Shown here: piece after piece, positions 1-6,139 of the stretch
Layout: every line of letters begins with the position of its first letter
How positions within the stretch are numbered: the stretch's first letter is position 1
Source of the DNA: JBFYKJ01 sp041306005
GTDB lineage: Archaea > Altiarchaeota > Altiarchaeia > JAFGQM01
Assembly (NCBI GenBank): GCA_041306005.1
Contig: JBFYKJ010000022.1
Coordinates: 1-16,422 of the forward strand
Reading direction: 5' to 3'
Length of the DNA stretch: 16,422 nucleotides
Notes under the pieces: model-generated
Told to the model about the DNA's origin: nothing
What the model saw: the letters and a program-made list of their open reading frames with translations, nothing else
The model's database searches: none
Program-made: the position numbers and the translations under genes

Positions 1-1
1 C

Positions 2-46
2 CCCCAGGATTTAGTCTTTAAGGAGATCAGCGAAGGCGACGACTAG
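2..46 (+). CDS. C-terminal end of an upstream gene (partial)
   Basis: An open frame runs in from the left edge and stops at TAG 44-46, giving the tail PQDLVFKEISEGDD. The short acidic end is typical of a real carboxyl terminus, and the codons (GAG, ATC, GGC, GAC) resemble those of neighbouring genes. Too little is visible to name the protein. It could be a chance frame, since only 14 codons are seen. Confidence 0.35.
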   Translation, partial: PQDLVFKEISEGDD

Positions 47-49
47 ACT

Positions 50-184
50 ATGATGAAAACAAAGCACGCCGCATCGGATTGGGTGGAAATCCTCACTGCA
101 GACGACCTCCTCCGCGAAGACGGGGAGTACGCCCGCGTCGAGATAGTCTATGACAAGGTGAGGATAGGGACGTGGATAAAATAA
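50..184 (+). CDS. Possible small protein, 44 aa, unknown
   Basis: ATG-ATG at 50 and 53 opens a frame of 44 codons ending at TAA 182-184. It lies four bases after the stop of the preceding frame, as in an operon. The product is soluble-looking and charged, with DWVEILTADDLLREDGEYAR followed by a short beta-like stretch ending in GTWIK. Codons such as ATA, AGG, GTC and GAG match the window's style. An AGGAG at 21-25 is too far upstream to be a good ribosome-binding site for this start. No family is recognised. A hydrophobic frame on the opposite strand over the same bases was judged a shadow. Confidence 0.45.
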   Translation: MMKTKHAASDWVEILTADDLLREDGEYARVEIVYDKVRIGTWIK

Positions 185-273
185 CGCTAACACAAGCCCC
201 AAAAGCAACACATAAAGAAAAACCAAAGCGAATGTCTGAAAAATAAGGCAAAAAACAAATCGAGACAAACAAA

Positions 274-2805
274 ATGAAAATGACGTATATGACGGGCCTT
301 ATGATGGCCTTGCTTGTTGCCGCAGTGTCCGCATCAGCCGAAGTCGAACCTGCTCCGGCAGGTTGCTTCGTGCAGGGCGACAGCTGCTGCATTGGCGATG
401 TCTGCGCCAGCGCTATCGCGGATTGTGTAGGGACCGACATCCCCACGTTTTACGGCTGCAACTCGGATTGCATCCCTGATGTGAGGTGCGAACCGGCTGA
501 TGCACAGTGCGTCCAGCAGGGCGACTCGTGCTGCAAGGGCGATGTATGCGCCAGCGCACAGCTCCTCTGCAAGCTGGGGACTTATGCGGAGTGCCGCGGC
601 TGCGATGCCGACTGCACCCCGATTTGCCAATGCGTGCCGCAGGGCACAGCCACGACGTCAATGTGGGCTGCCATATCGACGGATAAGCCCGAGTACAATA
701 TCGGCGAGACCGCCCAGGTGACATTCCGCACAACGTTCTATACCGTCTCCGAAGACCCGGACATGAGCGCCACGGCCTATTACCCAAGCGGCTCTTCAAA
801 GCAGCTTGACCTTTCGGGCAGCTGCAGCGAGGTCGTTTCCGAGCCGTGCGCGCCCGGGGTAAAGTGCGTATACCCGACCAAGATATGCGAATACAAGGCC
901 AAGATAAGCGTCACTGAAAAGGGCGAATACTCGGTCACCGGCGTTGCCGTCGTTGAGGGCGCATCCGCAAGGGCGAGCGCATCCTTTTCGACCTCGGGCC
1001 AGTCGGGCGACACAAGCCTTAAGATGAATCTTTATGTGGACTCCGACATACAGGTTGGAAAGAGCGGCAGGATAACCGCGACGGTTAGCACAGACAACCC
1101 CAACCTTCAAGTCGGCAGCGCCACTGTCCGCGTAGGGATAACGCCCCCGAACGGGGAGACCCGCGATATGGAGCTCACTAGGGGCTCTTGCGTGACGCCG
1201 GCCTGCGACTGCCCGGTTTACGCGGCGGATGCGGGCATAGTCGCGCCTTCCGGAGGCATAGTCGCGCCCTCGGCAGGATGCGTATGCACCTACGGCCAGA
1301 GCTGCGAGTACACGGGTTATTACACGCCCTTCGAAAAGGGTTGGTACTCGATAAAGGCGAAGGCTGAAGCCTCCGGCAAGGGCGGCCCTCCATACACCGC
1401 GACGGCAAGCGCGGGCTTCAACGCCGTTTCGGGCGGGGATGTCATATATGTCCGCCTGGACCAGAAGTTCGGCATTAAGGTAAGCCAGACTGCCGAGGTC
1501 GTGGACTACAACAGCATGCGATTGACGCTTGAGGGCATAGGCGGCGACAAGTGCATGGGCTGCGTGCGTTATGCGAACTTCATGGTGTCGCAGTCCGGGG
1601 GCGCAGGGGCCCCGACAGCCGTCGCGCGCATTTCAGTGGAGGAGGGCCAGACCGTCGAGACCATAGACGGCCTCAAGGTGACCTGCCACGAGCTTGGCGA
1701 CAGCGACGGGACGTTCTCAGTCTCCGGCAAGGAGTCTCGGGGCACCCCGGTTGCGGTAAAGATATCACCGAGCCAGAGCAGCGTTAGGCTGGGCGAGATG
1801 GCAAAGTACGACCTAGTCATAAGGGACATGCATGAGGGCGGCAGGTCGACGTATACTTACCTCATAAAAGTCGGCGGCATCCCGTTTGTGACCGAATATG
1901 AAAAAGAGGTCACAGTCGGCGCCAACAGCGAGGTCACAGTACCGCTTTATGTGTATACCTCAAGGTACGGGGCTCTGGACGAGGATGAAAAGGAGCCGGT
2001 CGAGCTGACTGGTTCCGGTTCTACAATTGCGCCAAAGCCGGCTAACTACGAGGAGCTCATAGCTGCCAAGGCGGCGCTTGCCGAGACGGCAACCGATGTC
2101 GAGGTCTCAGAGGCCGTGCTGACTGTGGAGAAGGTGGCAGTATCACCGACACAAGTGGCCCCGGGCAGGGCTTATAAGTTCACGGTCTATGTGGGCTCCG
2201 AGGGGGGCTCGCAGGCTACCGCGAGCGCGATATTAAACATACTGTACGAGTCTCCGCCCCCGCCGCCTACGGATACCCTGAAGCTCCGGCTGGAGCAGGG
2301 CTGGAACCTCATCGCCCTTCCGGGCGAGGGCAAGCTGTCCAAGGGCTCTTGCACAAGCGTCGACGAGCTCTACGCTTTTGTCTATGTGAAGGAGAAGGGC
2401 GAATACATGAGCATGGAACAGGCAAAGGCCTACATGGGCGACGCCCGCCTTGCGGAATACCTGAGGGAAAACTCCTTCTGGGCATACTCATTTAGGGATT
2501 GCTCGCTGGAGTTCTCGCTTAGGAAGGCCACCAGCTTCCAGGACATATCCCTTGCAAAGGGCTGGAACTTCGTGCCGATAACGCAGGACATGCAGGGCAA
2601 CACCCTCAGCGGCATAGCCGGCGACTGCGACTTCGAGAAGCTCTACTACTGGAACGCGGGCGCGCAGGACTGGGCGAAGATGGACATGAGCGGCAAGCTC
2701 GGGTCGAGCAATTATCCGCTTTACACGGGCTTTGTGGCAAAGGCGACCGAGTCGTGCGGCTTTGGATGGGGCGCGATTTTATCGCCTCCGCCGCTGCCGG
2801 AGTAA
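274..2805 (+). CDS. Secreted Cys-rich, Ig-like surface protein
   Basis: An exported protein of 843 residues, probably part of the cell surface or S-layer. Residues 1-22 form a signal peptide (short positive start, hydrophobic MMALLVAAV core, AxA-type end). Two Cys-rich repeats follow, about residues 31-72 and 79-120, with period 48 and pattern C-x3-4-GDSCC-x-GDVCASA-x3-C ... GC-x2-DC-x-P. They are likely disulfide knots. Residues about 130-655 look like successive beta-sandwich domains, including GE-x-AQVTF and SSVRLGEMAKYDL stretches typical of Ig-like folds. After a proline linker (661-665), two modules carry GWNLI (676-680) and GWNFV (763-767), a motif seen in archaeal and bacterial surface proteins. 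No C-terminal membrane anchor is visible; the protein ends SPPPLPE. Ligand and partners are unknown. Confidence 0.8.
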   Translation: MKMTYMTGLMMALLVAAVSASAEVEPAPAGCFVQGDSCCIGDVCASAIADCVGTDIPTFYGCNSDCIPDVRCEPADAQCVQQGDSCCKGDVCASAQLLCKLGTYAECRGCDADCTPICQCVPQGTATTSMWAAISTDKPEYNIGETAQVTFRTTFYTVSEDPDMSATAYYPSGSSKQLDLSGSCSEVVSEPCAPGVKCVYPTKICEYKAKISVTEKGEYSVTGVAVVEGASARASASFSTSGQSGDTSLKMNLYVDSDIQVGKSGRITATVSTDNPNLQVGSATVRVGITPPNGETRDMELTRGSCVTPACDCPVYAADAGIVAPSGGIVAPSAGCVCTYGQSCEYTGYYTPFEKGWYSIKAKAEASGKGGPPYTATASAGFNAVSGGDVIYVRLDQKFGIKVSQTAEVVDYNSMRLTLEGIGGDKCMGCVRYANFMVSQSGGAGAPTAVARISVEEGQTVETIDGLKVTCHELGDSDGTFSVSGKESRGTPVAVKISPSQSSVRLGEMAKYDLVIRDMHEGGRSTYTYLIKVGGIPFVTEYEKEVTVGANSEVTVPLYVYTSRYGALDEDEKEPVELTGSGSTIAPKPANYEELIAAKAALAETATDVEVSEAVLTVEKVAVSPTQVAPGRAYKFTVYVGSEGGSQATASAILNILYESPPPPPTDTLKLRLEQGWNLIALPGEGKLSKGSCTSVDELYAFVYVKEKGEYMSMEQAKAYMGDARLAEYLRENSFWAYSFRDCSLEFSLRKATSFQDISLAKGWNFVPITQDMQGNTLSGIAGDCDFEKLYYWNAGAQDWAKMDMSGKLGSSNYPLYTGFVAKATESCGFGWGAILSPPPLPE
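1234..1275 (+). repeat. 21-bp tandem duplication inside the surface-protein gene
   Basis: Two adjacent 21-base units (1234-1254 and 1255-1275) share GGCATAGTCGCGCC at their start and differ at a few bases near their end. They encode GIVAPSG and GIVAPSA. The frame is kept, so this looks like a small in-frame duplication in a Cys-containing loop of the surface protein. Confidence 0.8.
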
Positions 2806-2833
2806 GGGCTTTGAAGCGATCCATACTCGAAGA

Positions 2834-3091
2834 ATGGACAAAAAAATATTAGCGCTCACAGGCGCCATAGCGCTTTGTGCGGTTCTGGGAGTAGCCCTCC
2901 TGTTTTGGGGGCAGGCGGGCATTGGGTCAGGAGGCGGGGGCAACCCCCCTCCAAAACTCCCGGACGGGAGCGGTTCGGGAGACGGCCTTCCGGGCGGCTC
3001 TGATGACAGCGGCTCGGGCGGGGATACCGGCAGCATATCCGACGTCTTTTCAGGCTCGGGCGACGTAGCGCCGCCTCCGCTGCCTATATAA
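2834..3091 (+). CDS. Small membrane-anchored or exported Gly/Ser/Pro-rich protein
   Basis: An 85-residue product starting MDKKILALTG. The ATG at 2834 is chosen because it gives a classic short positive N-terminus followed by a hydrophobic segment (about residues 5-26); longer versions of the frame run inside the preceding gene. The remainder is low-complexity GGGG, SGSGDG and DDSGSGGD sequence, probably an unstructured linker outside the membrane, with two proline clusters: NPPPKLP and the terminal APPPLPI. It starts 28 bases after the large surface-protein gene, so the two are probably co-transcribed. The shared PPPLP carboxyl tail hints at a common partner. Function unknown. The hydrophobic segment may be a cleaved signal peptide or an uncleaved anchor. 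Confidence 0.6.
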   Translation: MDKKILALTGAIALCAVLGVALLFWGQAGIGSGGGGNPPPKLPDGSGSGDGLPGGSDDSGSGGDTGSISDVFSGSGDVAPPPLPI

Positions 3092-3092
3092 G

Positions 3093-3140
3093 CGGCTTGC
3101 CCATCGCAAGCCGTCTATCCTTATTTCGTTCTTTTTATCC
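3093..3140 (+). terminator. Hairpin plus T-rich terminator after the surface-protein pair
   Basis: A perfect 8-bp stem (3093-3100 CGGCTTGC with 3106-3113 GCAAGCCG, 5-base loop) begins two bases past the TAA of the small surface protein. It is followed by pyrimidine-rich sequence with a TTCTTTTTATCC run at 3129-3140 that recurs at 3164-3175. Archaeal transcription often ends at T-tracts, so two successive release sites are likely. Confidence 0.6.
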
Positions 3141-3182
3141 AGTCTCGCGGTTTGCCCTTCTGCTTCTTTTTATCCTTTCTCC

Positions 3183-3220
3183 GGATATATCGACCTCTTT
3201 GCGGCTTGCTAAACAGCCGC
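3183..3220 (+). promoter_or_regulatory. Possible promoter with a second hairpin before the Mch homologue
   Basis: An ATATAT element at 3185-3190 sits about 60 bases before the ATG at 3247, a reasonable position for an archaeal TATA box with a start near 3213. A 6-bp inverted repeat (GCGGCT 3201-3206, AGCCGC 3215-3220) covers the predicted start site. It begins with the same GCGGCTTGC that opens the terminator stem at 3092-3100. It could be an operator or only a chance repeat. Confidence 0.35.
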
Positions 3221-3246
3221 GCCATTCAAAGGAGTATTGGATAACC

Positions 3247-4041
3247 ATGGATTCTTACGTATCAAAGCTTCTGAAGAAACAGCCTGAAGGCAGCTCTGAT
3301 TTCCCCATCTACCGCATAGACGACTTGAAGGGCGGCAAGGTCTTTGCCCAGGCTTCCATGGGCTTTATGAGCCGAATAGAGGCTGCCGTGCGGGGCCAGA
3401 GCATAACCGTTAAGACAACAACGCTCAAGCCCGTACTCGCCGCCCTTGGCTGCCAATTGGCCGGGTGGACCGTCGGGGACGCCATGATAAGCGGGCCGGT
3501 CAGGATGAAGGCCATGAAGCCGAGGACCATATTCAACAAGCTTATGCTGGGCCAGATGCCGGCCCTCCAGGACGTCGCGTGCGTCGAGGGCGAAGTCTCC
3601 GAGCAGGCCCTCATAGACGAGCTCGTCAAGAACGGCATAGAATCGGCCGAGATTCTCTGGACAAAGGAGGACTCGAAGGCCCAGTTCATAAACATACCGG
3701 CGCGGGCGATAGAGATAGTCCTGTTTCGGCTCATGTTCATGACCGACATAAACAAGTTCAACATCAAGAAGGCTGTCAGCGAGGTGACGGCCTCGATGGA
3801 CACAACAGACCCGAGCGGCGACCTGAACGACGCGATACGCTACAAGGGGAAAGTCACCCTGGTTGGCGACTTCCCGAATTTCAAGGACTTCGCGCCCATA
3901 GTCACGAAGAACACCTGCCTTGAGGACCGCAGGTTCTCGGATGTCATGGCCGAGAGGGGATCTGTCGCGAACTGTCCGCTGGACTTGTTCTCCGTAGCAC
4001 AGCTGGAAATCGTCGAGCCGCGGGGGACGCAGGTGTTCTGA
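3247..4041 (+). CDS. Divergent methenyl-tetrahydromethanopterin cyclohydrolase (Mch) homologue
   Basis: Classical Mch hydrolyses methenyl- to formyl-tetrahydromethanopterin. This 264-residue protein aligns with it from memory along its length: TVKTTTLKPVLAALG-x-QLAGW (Mch: KTDFPAISTLGAQKAGW), MISGPVRMKAMKP (Mch: GSGPARALALKP), FINIPARAIE (Mch: QISGRVVE), DLNDAIRYKGKVTLV (Mch: TNDAVLFGGRTYY) and LDLFSVAQLEI (Mch: GMFAPAEVVI). The catalytic Arg-x-x-Glu of Mch is kept as R153 and E156. The protein is about 50 residues shorter than usual, lacking part of the N-terminal helix region and the last 15 or so residues, and the APIAP loop is lost. The ATG at 3247 has an AAAGGAG site 12 bases upstream. 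An upstream in-frame ATG at 3097 lies in the terminator and would add an unrelated hydrophobic stretch. Substrate uncertain. Confidence 0.7.
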   Translation: MDSYVSKLLKKQPEGSSDFPIYRIDDLKGGKVFAQASMGFMSRIEAAVRGQSITVKTTTLKPVLAALGCQLAGWTVGDAMISGPVRMKAMKPRTIFNKLMLGQMPALQDVACVEGEVSEQALIDELVKNGIESAEILWTKEDSKAQFINIPARAIEIVLFRLMFMTDINKFNIKKAVSEVTASMDTTDPSGDLNDAIRYKGKVTLVGDFPNFKDFAPIVTKNTCLEDRRFSDVMAERGSVANCPLDLFSVAQLEIVEPRGTQVF

Positions 4042-4102
4042 TTCGGGCTTTGACTCGCGATATAACCGATAACTGGCCAGCTGTGCCGGGGCCAGAATCC
4101 AA

Positions 4103-4188
4103 AAAGCCTTAATAGCCCGGCTCTTTTAATTAACCGTCTTAAAACTCATTTAACGACCGGACAATGTACAACTGGGCAAAGCCTTAAT
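4103..4188 (+). promoter_or_regulatory. Upstream region of the acetyl-CoA block with an 11-bp direct repeat
   Basis: AAAGCCTTAAT occurs at 4103-4113 and again at 4178-4188, the second copy ending six bases before the ATG at 4195. Between them is an AT-rich CTTTTAATTAACC (4123-4133) that could act as a TATA element. The spacing of 75 bases and the position flanking a candidate promoter suggest a regulator site, but no known motif is recognised. Confidence 0.3.
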
Positions 4189-4194
4189 CAAAAG

Positions 4195-6081
4195 ATGGCC
4201 AAGCGCGAAGCCGAACACCTAAAGTGGGACCACCCGGAGAAGTTCGCCCCGCAGGGGCAGATGTTCGGCAGGATACACCCCGGCGCCAGGATATTCGTCT
4301 CCACCGCATGCGGCGAGCCGCAGGAGCTCGTGAAGATGCTGATAAGCCACGTGCAGTCGAACCCCACCGCGTTCTTTGACGCAGAAGTCCTGCAGGTGCT
4401 GACCTTGGGCCTGGCGCCATATGCCGACCAGAAGTTCAAGTCCAACTTCCGGCTAAATTCGTTCTTCGTCGGGAAGAACGTGAGGGATGCAGTCAATAGC
4501 GGGCTTGCGGACTACACGCCCGTTTTCCTGTCCGAAGTGCCTTCGCTCTTCAAGAGGGGCGTAATCCCTCTCGACGTCGCTTTGGTGCAAGTCTCGCCGC
4601 CGGACGCCCGCGGCAACATGAGCCTTGGGGTGAGCGTGGACATAACCAAAGCCGCCGTCGAGGCGGCGCAGGTGGTCATCGCGCAGGTCAACCCCAGCAT
4701 GCCCGACACGGGGCTGCACTCGCGCATAGCCCTCAAGGACGTGGATTTCTTGGTCGTCCACGACGAGCCGCTGCTGGAATACGCATCGGAGGCGCCCCAC
4801 GACGTAGCCGGGAAGATAGGCAAACACGTCGCCAGGATAGTCGAGGACGGCGACACCATACAGGTCGGCTACGGGAGCATACCGAATGCCATACTCTCGA
4901 ACCTGAGGGGGAAGAGGCATTTGGGGGTCCACACCGAGCTTTTCACCGACGGCATCGCGGAATTGATGAAAGATGGGGCCATAGACAATTCAAGGAAGAG
5001 CGTGGACACCGGGAAGACCGTTGCCGCCTTCTGCATGGGCGGCAGGGCGACTTATGAGTTCCTCGATGGCAATCCTGATGTGGATTTCAGGCCAATAGAT
5101 TATACCAACAGCCCCAAAGTCATCGCCGGCAATGACCGCATGGTCGCCATAAACAGCGCTCTTGAGATCGACCTGACCGGGCAGGCCAGCGCGGAGTCGA
5201 TTGGGAAGACGTTTTACAGCGGGATAGGCGGCCAGGCGGACTTCATGCGCGGCGCGGTGATGTCTAAGCGCGGGAAGACCGTACTCGCGATGCAGTCGAC
5301 AGCGGGCCATGGCGAGCGGGTGAAATCGAGGATAGTGCCGTGCATCAGCGAGGGTGCGGGGGTCACGCTCAACCGCGGCGACGTCCACTACGTAGTCACT
5401 GAATACGGCATAGCATACCTGCACGGCAAGAGCATAAGGGAGCGGGCCATGGACCTTATCGGGATAGCGCATCCGGATTTCCGCCCGATGCTGCTGGAAA
5501 AGGCAAAGCACCTTGGCCTCATCTACCGCGACCAGGCGTTCATAGACGGCAGGAGAGGTGAATATCCAGCCCAGCTGGAGACCTACAAGAAGACTCGCGA
5601 AGGGGTCCGCATCTTCCTGCGCCCGGTCAAGATAAGCGACGAGGAGTTGTTAAAAGACTTCTTTTATTCACTCTCCGATGAAAGTATGTACAAGAGGTTC
5701 ATCTCCGCAAGAAGGGACATGCCGCACGAGCGATTGCAGGAGTTCGCGGTCATCGACTACACGTCGGAGATGGTAATAGTCGCGATCGACGGCAGCGCCG
5801 GCATGGAGCGGATAGTCGCTGTCGGGCAGTACGGCATTGATGAGAACCGCCACACTGCGGAGGTCGCGCTCGTCGTCAGGGACGAACTGCAGAACCGGGG
5901 CATAGGCTGGGAACTTTTGTCCTACCTGACCTACCTTGCCAAGAGGCAGGGGCTTTTGGGCTTCACGGCCGAAGTCCTTGTCGACAACGAGGGCATGATG
6001 CGCCTTTTCGAGGATATAGGCTTTGACATACAGAAGAGGAGCGAAGAGGGCGTATACGAGATGAAACTGATGTTCAGATGA
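4195..6081 (+). CDS. Acetyl-CoA hydrolase/CoA-transferase fused to a GNAT acetyltransferase
   Basis: A 628-residue fusion. Residues 1 to about 460 are an acetyl-CoA hydrolase/4-hydroxybutyrate-type CoA-transferase, which moves CoA between carboxylic acids or releases it. Landmarks are the N-terminal IHPGARIFVSTACGEPQEL, the VGYGSIPNAI loop, HTELFTDG with E248 at the position of the family's CoA-binding glutamate (from memory), SGIGGQADFMRG (342-353) and TEYGIAYLHGKS. Residues about 470-628 are a GNAT domain, with the acetyl-CoA-binding Q566-x-x-G-x-G571 signature. This domain resembles the one in bacterial Pat-type protein lysine acetyltransferases. Family CoA-transferases are usually about 430-450 residues, so the GNAT is a true addition. 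The synthetase gene follows after a short gap. No clear ribosome-binding site precedes the ATG. The acid substrate and GNAT target are not visible. Confidence 0.85.
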   Translation: MAKREAEHLKWDHPEKFAPQGQMFGRIHPGARIFVSTACGEPQELVKMLISHVQSNPTAFFDAEVLQVLTLGLAPYADQKFKSNFRLNSFFVGKNVRDAVNSGLADYTPVFLSEVPSLFKRGVIPLDVALVQVSPPDARGNMSLGVSVDITKAAVEAAQVVIAQVNPSMPDTGLHSRIALKDVDFLVVHDEPLLEYASEAPHDVAGKIGKHVARIVEDGDTIQVGYGSIPNAILSNLRGKRHLGVHTELFTDGIAELMKDGAIDNSRKSVDTGKTVAAFCMGGRATYEFLDGNPDVDFRPIDYTNSPKVIAGNDRMVAINSALEIDLTGQASAESIGKTFYSGIGGQADFMRGAVMSKRGKTVLAMQSTAGHGERVKSRIVPCISEGAGVTLNRGDVHYVVTEYGIAYLHGKSIRERAMDLIGIAHPDFRPMLLEKAKHLGLIYRDQAFIDGRRGEYPAQLETYKKTREGVRIFLRPVKISDEELLKDFFYSLSDESMYKRFISARRDMPHERLQEFAVIDYTSEMVIVAIDGSAGMERIVAVGQYGIDENRHTAEVALVVRDELQNRGIGWELLSYLTYLAKRQGLLGFTAEVLVDNEGMMRLFEDIGFDIQKRSEEGVYEMKLMFR

Positions 6082-6139
6082 CTCTTGATTAAGGCGCACA
6101 GTGAAGAATAAGGGCGATAAACACTCAAAGCAGGACCAA

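Noticed and set aside
11..268. Hydrophobic 85-codon frame on the minus strand
   Set aside because: Its Leu/Phe/Val content is what the complement of the A-rich plus strand gives. The overlapping plus-strand frame at 50-184 has better codon use, and no promoter or ribosome-binding site supports the minus frame.
3097..3246. N-terminal extension of the Mch homologue from ATG 3097 as a signal peptide
   Set aside because: The bases are a terminator hairpin and T-tracts, the hydrophobic run arises from TTT/CTT codons, and Mch enzymes are cytosolic. The ATG at 3247 has a ribosome-binding site.
4195..6081. GNAT portion as a separate gene caused by a missed stop or assembly error
   Set aside because: The frame is continuous with a natural linker around residues 455-470 and no stop or internal start with a ribosome-binding site. 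A fusion is the simpler reading.
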